Shown: positions 1 through 6,622 of the stretch, piece by piece
How the letters are laid out: each line of letters opens with the position of its first letter
Numbering within the stretch: position 1 is the first letter of the stretch
Origin: an uncultured Desulfotignum sp.
Lineage (GTDB): Bacteria > Desulfobacterota > Desulfobacteria > Desulfobacterales > Desulfobacteraceae
DNA length: 11,386 bases
Assembly (NCBI GenBank): GCA_937951975.1
Contig: CALGAJ010000042.1
Span: 1-11,386 of the forward strand
Direction: 5' to 3'
Notes under the pieces: generated by a model
What the model was told of the DNA's origin: nothing
Databases searched by the model: none
The model's input: only the letters and a program-made list of their open reading frames with translations
Made by a program: the position numbers and the translations under genes

Positions 1-359
1 CCCAGAATGCGCTGGCATTTCTTCCGGAACAGCATACGGACTTCATTCTTTCCGTTCTGGCGGAAGAATGGGGGCTTGCCGGATGCACGGTGCTGCTGGT
101 GTTGTACTTTCTGTTGATCTGCTGGGGATTGAATGTCGCTTATAACTGCCGGAATCTGTTCGGGTCCATCCTGGCCTTTGGCATCACCTGCATGGTTTTC
201 TGGCAGGTGTTCATCAATATCGGCATGGTCATGGGCCTGATGCCGGTGGTGGGAATGCCGCTGCCTCTGATCTCTTACGGAGGGTCGTCCGTGATCACCA
301 ATATGGTGGGGTTCGGCATATTGCTCAACATCAGCATGCGTCGGTTTTACACCGGCTGA
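1..359 (+). CDS. rodA: RodA, peptidoglycan glycosyltransferase of the elongasome (C-terminal part only)
   Basis: This is the last 118 codons of a gene that starts before the window; the reading frame enters at base 3 and ends at TGA 357-359. RodA is an inner-membrane SEDS-family glycosyltransferase that polymerises lipid II into glycan strands with a class B penicillin-binding protein during cell elongation. The fragment opens with the loop motif FLPEQHTDF, whose Asp lies where the family's essential Asp is expected. A membrane helix follows, then further hydrophobic segments and the signature PVVGMPLPLISYGGSS. The wording PEQHTDF and the MRR-type tail resemble RodA more than FtsW, which usually has PEAHTDF. 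A GTG inside the frame at base 90 is not a real start, because the homology continues upstream of it. The class B PBP gene is often the preceding neighbour but cannot be seen here. Confidence 0.9.
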   Translation, partial: QNALAFLPEQHTDFILSVLAEEWGLAGCTVLLVLYFLLICWGLNVAYNCRNLFGSILAFGITCMVFWQVFINIGMVMGLMPVVGMPLPLISYGGSSVITNMVGFGILLNISMRRFYTG

Positions 360-443
360 TCCGGTTGACGGAAAGGCGTTTCAGATAACGGAATAAAAAC
401 CGCCATTCACCTGTCTGCATGGGAAATATTTTCTCATTCCATG

Positions 444-472
444 TTGACAAATGGTTACCCGGATGGTACTGA
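444..472 (+). promoter_or_regulatory. Possible promoter of the atp operon
   Basis: A consensus -35 TTGACA at 444-449 is followed, after 17 bases, by TACTGA at 467-472. A TGG just before it gives an extended -10 form. The -10 hexamer itself is poor, so the call rests on the -35, the spacing and the position between rodA and atpF'. Transcription would start near 479 and leave a leader of about 95 nt. A perfect TATAAT at 547-552 has no acceptable -35 and lies too close to the ribosome binding site. Confidence 0.35.
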
Positions 473-496
473 AGTCACGTTTTTATAAGGAAATTA

Positions 497-520
497 GGCT
501 GTTTTTGCGTAAAAACAGCC
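497..520 (+). other. Perfect 10-bp inverted repeat (hairpin) in the atp leader
   Basis: GGCTGTTTTT at 497-506 and AAAAACAGCC at 511-520 are exact reverse complements around the 4-nt loop GCGT. No T-run follows directly; the nearest one is at 541-547. It therefore does not look like a standard intrinsic terminator for rodA. It lies 55 bases upstream of the atpF' start codon, in what would be the 5' leader of the operon. It could protect the mRNA 5' end, form part of an attenuator, or be a weak rodA terminator. Nothing in the sequence decides between these. Confidence 0.6.
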
Positions 521-575
521 GGTAAGATATAAGTAGTTGGTTTTTTTATAATTATTTACTGGCGGAGGGAATTTT

Positions 576-1007
576 ATGATAACTGTGATTCCTGATATAT
601 CTTTGGTGTATCAGATGATCAATTTCCTGATTCTGCTCTTTGTCCTCAATGTACTGTTGTATAAACCCATTCGCAAAGTGCTCCTGGAAAGAAAAGCAAA
701 GATTCAAGGCCTTGAATCCGGCGTTGAAAAAGCCACTGCGGATCTTGTTTCCCAGGAGGAATCTTACAAGAACGGGTTACGGCAGGCCAGAAGCAAAGGC
801 TTGAAAGAAAAAGAAGCGTTTGTGGAAGAGGCATCAAAACAGGAACGGGAGATTATCGACCAGATCAATCAGAAGGCTCAGGCCAATCTTGCCCGGATTA
901 AGAAACAGGTGGCGGATGAGACTGAGCAGGCCCGCAAAACTCTGGAGGGAGAGGTGGAAGTGTTTGCCAAAGCCATCGGCGAAAAAATCCTGGGGAGGGC
1001 CATATGA
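576..1007 (+). CDS. atpF': ATP synthase F0 subunit b' (stator stalk)
   Basis: At 143 residues this is the b' member of the b/b' heterodimer that forms the peripheral stalk of F1F0 ATP synthase and keeps the alpha/beta head from rotating with the shaft. The N-terminus IPDISLVYQMINFLIL runs into a single membrane helix (about residues 9-29). The motif YKPIRKVLLERK at the membrane exit is typical of b-type subunits. The remainder is a highly charged helix rich in Glu, Lys, Gln and Ala, which would form the right-handed coiled coil with b. There is no signal peptide. The start is ATG 576, with a GGAGGGA Shine-Dalgarno at 564-570. It is the first gene of the atp operon and overlaps atpF by 4 bases (ATGA). 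The a and c genes are not upstream, so the F0 genes are split between loci. Confidence 0.93.
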   Translation: MITVIPDISLVYQMINFLILLFVLNVLLYKPIRKVLLERKAKIQGLESGVEKATADLVSQEESYKNGLRQARSKGLKEKEAFVEEASKQEREIIDQINQKAQANLARIKKQVADETEQARKTLEGEVEVFAKAIGEKILGRAI

Positions 1008-1597
1008 TGAAAAAAAACACCTTGAGACGTAAACAGATCCAGGTATCGGCAATGACGGCGTTGATACTTGGATTTGCCGTTACCACGTCATGGGCGGCAA
1101 CAGGGCATGGTGAAGTTCACAATTCCTGGTTGGCCATTGATACCTGGAAGACCTTGAACTTTGCCGTTCTCGCCATTGCCCTGTTTTTTCTTGGGAGAAA
1201 ACCGGTTAAAGCGTTTTTTTCATCCCGGAAAAAAGAGATCGCAGATGAACTGAAAGACCTTGAGCAGAAAAAAGCCGAGGCCGAAAAACAGCTGGTCGAA
1301 TATCAGGCCCGTTTCAATGATCTGGATCAGGAATCCAAACGGATCATCCAAGATTACATCCAGCAGGGAGAAGAAGCCAAAAAACGGATTATCGCCCAGG
1401 CGGAGGCCCAGGCTGAGAAACTGGAGGACATGGCCAAAAGAACCATCGAACAGGAGTTCAAATCGGCCAGGATCAAGCTCCAGCAGGAAATTTCCGCTCT
1501 GGCTGTAGAACAGGCGGAACACGTAATTCAGAACGCCATTTCATCTGAAGATCAGGAAAAATTAGTGGACGATTATTTGAAAAAGGTGGTGGCATAA
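1004..1597 (+). CDS. atpF: ATP synthase F0 subunit b (stator stalk), with signal-peptide-like N-terminus
   Basis: This 197-residue protein is the second stalk subunit and partner of b'. Its N-terminus is unusual for a b subunit: a basic stretch (residues 3-10, KKNTLRRK), a hydrophobic run (about 14-28) and SWA-A at 29-32, resembling a signal peptidase I site after residue 31. The stalk's membrane anchor follows at about 48-64, then GRKPVKAFF and a long charged coiled coil rich in EQKKAEAEKQL-type heptads. The C-terminal helix reaches toward delta. The start is ATG 1004 with strong SD GGGGAGGG (992-999) inside the end of atpF'; the immediately following ATG at 1007 is equally placed. From memory, b subunits of Geobacter and cyanobacteria also carry N-terminal extensions, so this is probably a lineage trait and not an error. 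Confidence 0.92.
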   Translation: MMKKNTLRRKQIQVSAMTALILGFAVTTSWAATGHGEVHNSWLAIDTWKTLNFAVLAIALFFLGRKPVKAFFSSRKKEIADELKDLEQKKAEAEKQLVEYQARFNDLDQESKRIIQDYIQQGEEAKKRIIAQAEAQAEKLEDMAKRTIEQEFKSARIKLQQEISALAVEQAEHVIQNAISSEDQEKLVDDYLKKVVA

Positions 1598-2148
1598 TGA
1601 AAAATTTAGCAGTATCCAGGCGTTATGCCAAAGCATTGATTCTGATCGGTCAGGAAAACGGCCAGGCAGACCTGTATAATGAAGAACTGGAGGCTGTTGT
1701 ATCTTTGTTTGATACACAGGAAGGTTTTGAAGCCGCTCTGACCAATCCACTGTACAACAAGAACGACCGGAAGAAAGTGTTGGAAGCGGTTCTGGAGGCG
1801 GCAAACCTGTCTGTTGTCATGAATTCTTTTCTAAAGTTGCTGTTTGACAAGGGAAGAATCATTTTTTTAAGAGATATCGCCTCGTATTACAAGAATCTGG
1901 CGGATGAACTCAAAGGGATCGTCAAAGCCAGTATCACTTCAGCAACACAATTGTCTTCAGACGCTGTGGAAAAAATCCGGGATGCCCTTTCCAAAAGAGT
2001 GGGCAAGACGATAGTGTTGAATGTGGAACAGGATCCGAGTCTCATCGGCGGCGTGGTTACCAAAATCGGTGATCTTGTTTTGGATGGCAGCGTGAAAACT
2101 CAGCTGATCAATATGAGGGAAACTTTAAAAAAAGGTGAGAGTGTCTAA
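1597..2148 (+). CDS. atpH: ATP synthase F1 subunit delta
   Basis: At 183 residues this matches the usual length of bacterial delta (OSCP-like), which sits on top of the alpha/beta hexamer and joins it to the b/b' stalk. The N-terminal helical domain begins with the family pattern AVSRRYAKAL (residues 4-13) and continues with LTNPLYNKNDRKKVLEAV. The C-terminal part has the conserved strand pattern PSLIGGVVTKIGDLVLDGSV followed by a final helix. The ATG at 1597 shares its A with the atpF stop codon (TAA 1595-1597), and the atpH stop overlaps the atpA start in the same way, which indicates tight translational coupling. Function is in the cytoplasm at the membrane face. No anomalies are seen. Confidence 0.95.
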   Translation: MKNLAVSRRYAKALILIGQENGQADLYNEELEAVVSLFDTQEGFEAALTNPLYNKNDRKKVLEAVLEAANLSVVMNSFLKLLFDKGRIIFLRDIASYYKNLADELKGIVKASITSATQLSSDAVEKIRDALSKRVGKTIVLNVEQDPSLIGGVVTKIGDLVLDGSVKTQLINMRETLKKGESV

Positions 2149-3662
2149 TGGAAATTAAAGCAGAAGAGATAAGCCAGATAATTAAAGATCAGATCAAGGG
2201 ATTTGACGCAAAAGTTGATCTGAATGAAACCGGTGTGGTTCTGTCTGCCGGTGATGGCATTGCCCGTGTATACGGGTTGGAAAAAGTCAAGGCAATGGAA
2301 CTGGTGGAGTTTCCCGGTGGCATTTTGGGACTTGCGCTGAACCTGGAATCCGACAACGTGGGTATTGCCATCTTAGGTGATGACAAGCTCATCAAAGAAG
2401 GGGATGTCGTTAAAAGAACCGACCGGATTGCTTCGGTGCCCGTGGGTGAAGCAATGCTGGGCCGGGTGGTCACCACCACAGGGGAGCCCATCGACGGCAA
2501 AGGACCCATCAATTCCGACGTCATGATGAACATGGAGCTGGTGGCTCCCGGAGTTATCGCCAGAAAATCGGTGCATGAACCCTGCTATACCGGGGCCAAG
2601 GCTGTGGACGGCATGACCCCTGTGGGCCGGGGTCAGCGGGAGTTGATCATCGGTGACCGTCAGATCGGTAAAACCGCTGTTGCGGTGGATGCCATCATCG
2701 CCCAGAAAGACACGGACATGAAATGCATCTATGTGGCCTGCGGTCAGAAAAAATCCACCGTGGCCCAGGTGGTGGCAGCCCTTGAAGAACATGGTGCCAT
2801 GGAATACACCACTGTGGTGGTGGCATCCGCATCAGAATCTGCCGCCCTGCAGTATCTGGCACCTTTTGCCGGATGCGCCATGGGAGAATATTTCCGGGAT
2901 AAGGGTGAACATGCCCTGATCATTTATGATGACCTGTCTAAACAGGCAGTGGCCTACCGCCAGGTATCCCTGCTGCTCAGACGGCCGCCCGGACGTGAAG
3001 CGTTTCCCGGTGATATTTTTTACAACCATTCCCGTCTGCTGGAACGTTCCGCCAAGCTCAGCGATGAAAAAGGGGCCGGCTCGTTGACCGCACTGCCCAT
3101 CATCGAGACCCAGGAAGGGGACGTGTCCGCATTTATTCCCACCAACGTGATCTCCATTACCGACGGCCAGATCTTTCTGGACAAAGACCTGTTCTTTGCC
3201 GGTGTCCGTCCGGCGATCGACGTGGGTCTTTCCGTATCCCGCGTCGGTGGTGCGGCCCAGGTGAAAGCCATGAAACAGGTGGCCGGGACCCTGCGTCTGG
3301 ATCTGGCCCAGTATCGTGAACTGGAAGCGTTTGCCGCATTCGGTTCCGATCTGGATGCCGCCACCCAGAGACAGCTGACCCGTGGAGAAAGACTGGTGGA
3401 ACTGCTCAAACAACCCCAGTTTCAGCCACTCCCCATGGAAAAAATGGTAACGGCCCTGTATGCCGGTACCAAAGGCTATATTGACAAATATCCCAAAGAA
3501 GCGGTTTCCAAATATGAAGAAGGTCTTTATACGTTTGTGGAAAACCGGTTTCCTGAAATCTACCAGGGCTTGAAAGAGAAAAAAGAGATCACCTCTGATA
3601 TTGAAACCAAACTCAAGCAAGCCTTAGAAGCCTATGACGAAGAGTTCAAGGACTCGATTTAG
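2148..3662 (+). CDS. atpA: ATP synthase F1 subunit alpha
   Basis: This 504-residue protein is the non-catalytic nucleotide-binding subunit of the F1 hexamer. The N-terminal beta barrel contains GIARVYGLEKVKAMELVEF. The Walker A motif is GDRQIGKT at residues 169-176; E. coli has Thr where this protein has Ile173, and the Lys and Thr that bind phosphate are intact. HALIIYDDLSKQAVAYRQ is the Walker B region and LLLRRPPGREAFPGD follows it. SVSRVGGAAQ carries the Arg (R365) that reaches into the catalytic site of the neighbouring beta subunit. The C-terminal helical domain is complete. The start is ATG 2148, overlapping the atpH stop by one base, with an AAAGGTGAG Shine-Dalgarno upstream. The length and all motifs are normal for a functional alpha subunit. 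Confidence 0.98.
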   Translation: MEIKAEEISQIIKDQIKGFDAKVDLNETGVVLSAGDGIARVYGLEKVKAMELVEFPGGILGLALNLESDNVGIAILGDDKLIKEGDVVKRTDRIASVPVGEAMLGRVVTTTGEPIDGKGPINSDVMMNMELVAPGVIARKSVHEPCYTGAKAVDGMTPVGRGQRELIIGDRQIGKTAVAVDAIIAQKDTDMKCIYVACGQKKSTVAQVVAALEEHGAMEYTTVVVASASESAALQYLAPFAGCAMGEYFRDKGEHALIIYDDLSKQAVAYRQVSLLLRRPPGREAFPGDIFYNHSRLLERSAKLSDEKGAGSLTALPIIETQEGDVSAFIPTNVISITDGQIFLDKDLFFAGVRPAIDVGLSVSRVGGAAQVKAMKQVAGTLRLDLAQYRELEAFAAFGSDLDAATQRQLTRGERLVELLKQPQFQPLPMEKMVTALYAGTKGYIDKYPKEAVSKYEEGLYTFVENRFPEIYQGLKEKKEITSDIETKLKQALEAYDEEFKDSI

Positions 3663-3734
3663 TTCATGTGAACGGTTCTTGAAAACACAATCGTTACAAT
3701 AACTTGAAATTACTAGGCTTGAAAGGTAGATATA

Positions 3735-4628
3735 ATGGCAACACTCAAAGAAGTTAAATCCAAGATCAGCAGCGTTAAGAAAACAAAGCAGATCACTTCT
3801 GCCATGAAAATGGTTGCCACTTCAAGACTGCGGGGCTGTCAGACCAATATGGAGCGATTCAAGCCCTATGCCTCCAAATTCGCGGAGGTGCTGGGCAGTA
3901 TTGCCGGCAAATCGGGTTCCGATGTCAGCCCGTTGCTGGTCCCGGCCCAGGAAGTCAAAAAAGTGGTCGTGATTCTGTGTACATCTGATAGAGGATTGTG
4001 CGGTGGTTTTAACATCAATTTAATTGATAAAGCCCGGAAATACATACAATCCGACCTGCAGGGCAAAGACGTGTCTTTCTACTGTTTTGGAAAAAAAGGC
4101 CGTGACTGGGTGCGAAAATCCCCCTATACCATTGCAGCGGAATACCTGGATGTGGTGGGGGGGAAAATGGACTTTTCAATGGCATCCACTCCGGGGCAGC
4201 AGTTGATTGACAGTTTTCTTATGGGAGAAGTGGACGAAGTTTATATCATTTATTCTGAGTTTCAAAGCATGGCCCGGCAGGAACCGCTGATCAAGCAGAT
4301 TCTGCCTATTCCATCGCTGACGGATATGGCGAATGAAACCCCCACTGATGCGGACGGTACATTTCTGCCGGAACATATCTGTGAGCCGTCATCCGATGTT
4401 CTGCTGGGAGAAATGCTGCCCAAGAACGTATTTATTCAGATTTATGATGCGCTGCTTCAAACCTCCACCAGTGAACATGCCTCACGGATGCGGGCCATGG
4501 AAAATGCCACCAAGGCCTGTGAAGATATGGTACTGGAACTTCAGACCATCTTCAACAAGACACGTCAGGCTCAAATTACCGGCGAGCTCATGGATATTGT
4601 CGGTGGTGCGGAAGCGCTCAAGGGATAA
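3735..4628 (+). CDS. atpG: ATP synthase F1 subunit gamma (central shaft)
   Basis: The 297-residue gamma subunit is the rotating shaft that couples the c-ring to the catalytic sites. The N-terminal helix has the family pattern TKQITSAMKMVATSRLR (about residues 17-33). The middle Rossmann-like domain contains CTSDRGLCGGFNINL. The C-terminal helix shows HASRMRAMENATKAC and ends with TRQAQITGELMDIVGGAEAL, which is diagnostic for gamma. It is slightly longer than the E. coli protein. It is separated from atpA by 72 bp, unlike the overlapping genes upstream, and has only a modest Shine-Dalgarno (AAAGGT at 3722-3727). The spacer carries three copies of CTTGAAA. No convincing internal promoter was found there, so cotranscription with atpA is the simplest reading. 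Confidence 0.96.
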   Translation: MATLKEVKSKISSVKKTKQITSAMKMVATSRLRGCQTNMERFKPYASKFAEVLGSIAGKSGSDVSPLLVPAQEVKKVVVILCTSDRGLCGGFNINLIDKARKYIQSDLQGKDVSFYCFGKKGRDWVRKSPYTIAAEYLDVVGGKMDFSMASTPGQQLIDSFLMGEVDEVYIIYSEFQSMARQEPLIKQILPIPSLTDMANETPTDADGTFLPEHICEPSSDVLLGEMLPKNVFIQIYDALLQTSTSEHASRMRAMENATKACEDMVLELQTIFNKTRQAQITGELMDIVGGAEALKG

Positions 4629-4676
4629 AAAACCATATACCTCACAGTATATAAACAGCTTTATTAGGAGAAAAAA

Positions 4677-6083
4677 ATGGCTGAAAATATAGGTAAAATA
4701 GCACAGGTCATGGGTGCTGTTGTTGACGTTGAATTCACACCCGGCAACCTTCCGGCGGTTCTCACCGCCCTGACCGTCACCAACCCCACCATCGGGGATG
4801 AAGAAGACAACCTGGTCATTGAAGTGGCTCAGCATCTGGGCGACAATATGGTCCGGTGTATCGGCATGGATGTCACCGACGGCCTCCAGCGGGGAATGCC
4901 GGTAAAAGATACGGGATCGCCCATCATGATGCCCGTGGGTGAAGCCTCTTTGGGGCGGGTATTGAATGTGGTGGGAAAACCGGTGGATGGTCTGGGAGAT
5001 ATTTCCAGAGAAAAAACCATGCCTATTCACAGACATGCCCCTACATTTATCGAGCAGGACACCTCGGTCCGGGTGCTTGAAACCGGGGTCAAGGTGATCG
5101 ACCTGCTGGTGCCGTTCCCCAGAGGAGGGAAAATGGGGATGTTCGGTGGTGCCGGTGTGGGCAAAACCGTTATCATGATGGAAATGGTAAACAATATCGC
5201 CATGCAGCACGGCGGTATTTCCGTGTTCGGCGGTGTGGGTGAGCGGACCCGTGAAGGCAACGACCTGTATCATGAAATGAAGGATTCCGGCGTACTTCCC
5301 AAATGCGCCCTGGTGTACGGCCAGATGACGGAACCACCGGGTGCCCGTGCCCGTGTGGCCCTGTCCGCTTTGACCTGTGCGGAGTATTTCCGTGATGTGG
5401 AAGGACAGGACGTGCTGTTGTTCATTGACAACATCTTCCGGTTCACCCAGGCCGGTTCAGAAGTATCGGCCACCCTGGGTCGCATGCCGTCTGCGGTAGG
5501 GTATCAGCCCACCCTGGCTGTGGACATGGGGGAACTGCAGGAACGCATCACCTCCACGGACAAAGGGTCCATTACCGCCGTGCAGTGCGTGTACGTGCCC
5601 GCGGACGACTTGACCGACCCGGCACCGGCCACCACATTCGCCCACCTGGACGGCACCGTGGTACTGTCCCGTCAGATTGCCGAGCTGGGGATTTATCCGG
5701 CGGTGGATCCTTTGGACTCCACCTCCAGGATTCTGGATGCCGTTTACATTGGAGATGAGCATTATCATGTGGCCCGGGTGGTTCAGCAGACCCTGCAAAA
5801 ATACAAGGAACTGCAGGACATTATTGCTATTCTGGGTATGGATGAATTGTCAGATGAGGACAAGATAACAGTCCAGCGGGCCAGAAAACTGCAGAAATTT
5901 TTGTCTCAGCCCTTTCATGTGGCGGAAACCTTCACCGGTATGCCGGGAGTTTTTGTAAAAGTCGAAGACACCGTAAGATCATTTAAAGAAATCATTGAAG
6001 GAAAACATGATGATCTTCCTGAAAATGCTTTCTATATGGTGGGTTCCATTGAAGATGCCATTAAAAAGGCGAAATCTGAATAA
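4677..6083 (+). CDS. atpD: ATP synthase F1 subunit beta (catalytic)
   Basis: This 468-residue protein is the catalytic subunit that makes ATP from ADP and phosphate. The N-terminal barrel (IAQVMGAVVDVEF) is followed by the Walker A loop GGAGVGKT at residues 157-164, where K163 and T164 bind phosphate and Mg. The catalytic Glu lies in GERTREGND (E189). LLFIDNIFRFTQAGSEVSA is Walker B and the following helix. YVPADDLTDPAPATTFAHLD is a beta-specific signature. The lever motif reads DELSDED at 389-395, a mild variant of the classical DELSEED. The start is ATG 4677 with AGGAG at 4666-4670. It follows atpG by 48 bp, a spacer that is A/T-rich and holds only a weak 6-bp hairpin (4635-4652). All catalytic residues are present. 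Confidence 0.98.
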   Translation: MAENIGKIAQVMGAVVDVEFTPGNLPAVLTALTVTNPTIGDEEDNLVIEVAQHLGDNMVRCIGMDVTDGLQRGMPVKDTGSPIMMPVGEASLGRVLNVVGKPVDGLGDISREKTMPIHRHAPTFIEQDTSVRVLETGVKVIDLLVPFPRGGKMGMFGGAGVGKTVIMMEMVNNIAMQHGGISVFGGVGERTREGNDLYHEMKDSGVLPKCALVYGQMTEPPGARARVALSALTCAEYFRDVEGQDVLLFIDNIFRFTQAGSEVSATLGRMPSAVGYQPTLAVDMGELQERITSTDKGSITAVQCVYVPADDLTDPAPATTFAHLDGTVVLSRQIAELGIYPAVDPLDSTSRILDAVYIGDEHYHVARVVQQTLQKYKELQDIIAILGMDELSDEDKITVQRARKLQKFLSQPFHVAETFTGMPGVFVKVEDTVRSFKEIIEGKHDDLPENAFYMVGSIEDAIKKAKSE

Positions 6084-6100
6084 ACCACCGGAGGTATCTC

Positions 6101-6511
6101 ATGGCTGAAAAACTTATGCTTGAAGTGGTGACACCACAGAAAGCCGTGGTCAGCGAACCGGTTGAATCGGTTGTCGCTCCTGGGTCTGAAGGTGAGTTCG
6201 GAGCGCTGAAAGGCCATACCACGTTTCTGACATCCCTGAAAGTGGGAACCCTGCGATATACAAACCAAAGTGGAAAAGAGCAGTATCTGTTCGTAAATGG
6301 TGGATTTGCAGAAGTTCTGCCGGATAAGGTTACGATTCTGGCCGAATCTGCGGAACGCAACCAGGATATCGATGTGGTCAGGGCTCAAGCTGCAAAAGAA
6401 CGGGCGGAACAACGTCTGGCCAATCGGGCTGCCGGTATTGATCTGCTCCGTGCCGAGCTGGCACTGCGGCGGGCGATACACCGTTTGAAAATCGCGTCAT
6501 CCGGTAAATAA
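6101..6511 (+). CDS. atpC: ATP synthase F1 subunit epsilon
   Basis: At 136 residues this is the rotor-foot subunit that joins gamma to the c-ring and can inhibit ATP hydrolysis. The N-terminal beta-sandwich shows MLEVVTPQKAVVSEPVESVV and the family pattern PGSEGEFGALKGHTTFLTSLKVG. FVNGGFAEVLPDKVTILAESAE closes the sandwich. The C-terminal helical hairpin, about residues 90-133, is rich in Ala, Arg and Glu (KERAEQRLANRAAG, LALRRAIHRLKIA), so the regulatory arm is present. The start is ATG 6101, with a perfect GGAGG at 6090-6094, 17 bp after the atpD stop. It is the last gene of the operon; an intrinsic terminator follows 31 bp after its stop. Confidence 0.96.
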   Translation: MAEKLMLEVVTPQKAVVSEPVESVVAPGSEGEFGALKGHTTFLTSLKVGTLRYTNQSGKEQYLFVNGGFAEVLPDKVTILAESAERNQDIDVVRAQAAKERAEQRLANRAAGIDLLRAELALRRAIHRLKIASSGK

Positions 6512-6542
6512 CAGCTCCGTTTCTTTCATTAATTTTGATGTG

Positions 6543-6584
6543 AAATAAAAGGGGTGCTCCCAGTGGGTTGCACCCCTTTTATTT
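6543..6584 (+). terminator. Rho-independent terminator of the atp operon
   Basis: The arms 6543-6557 and 6570-6584 are exact reverse complements over 15 bases, with the GC core GGGGTGC/GCACCCC, an A-rich left flank and a T-rich right flank (TTTTATTT). The 12-nt loop contains CCC-AGT-GGG, so the stem may extend further. The A/T flanks make it a plausible terminator in both directions, although no gene converges on it here. It lies 31 bp after atpC and separates the atp operon from the GlmU gene. Confidence 0.93.
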
Positions 6585-6610
6585 GGAATAAACACGTGCA
6601 TACGTATAAA
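6583..6610 (+). promoter_or_regulatory. Possible promoter of the GlmU-type gene
   Basis: TTGGAA (6583-6588), 16 bases of spacer and TATAAA (6605-6610) form a moderate sigma70-like pair directly after the terminator. Transcription from it would begin around 6617, only a few bases before the chosen start codon ATG 6623. The transcript would be almost leaderless, which either weakens this promoter call or explains the absence of a good Shine-Dalgarno. Confidence 0.3.
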
Positions 6611-6622
6611 AATGAAAAGAAC

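Noticed and set aside
419..437. An 8-bp hairpin with one G-T pair (ATGGGAAA/TTTCTCAT), considered as the rodA terminator
   Set aside because: The stem is A/T-rich and no T-run follows it.
547..552. A perfect TATAAT before atpF'
   Set aside because: No acceptable -35 is present at 15-19 bases, and the start point would fall almost on the ribosome binding site.
2832..3620. A 262-codon open frame on the - strand inside atpA
   Set aside because: It is a shadow of the alpha subunit gene, whose motifs cover the whole region on the + strand.
4482..5273. A 263-codon open frame on the - strand opposite the end of atpG and the start of atpD
   Set aside because: It lies opposite strongly conserved genes, is rich in His, Gly and Phe as antisense frames of such genes often are, and has no recognisable family or ribosome binding site.
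6554..6622. A GTG start that would extend the GlmU-type protein by 23 residues
   Set aside because: It lies within the stem of the atp terminator, and the added residues do not resemble the GlmU N-terminus, which normally begins a few residues before LAAGKGTRM.
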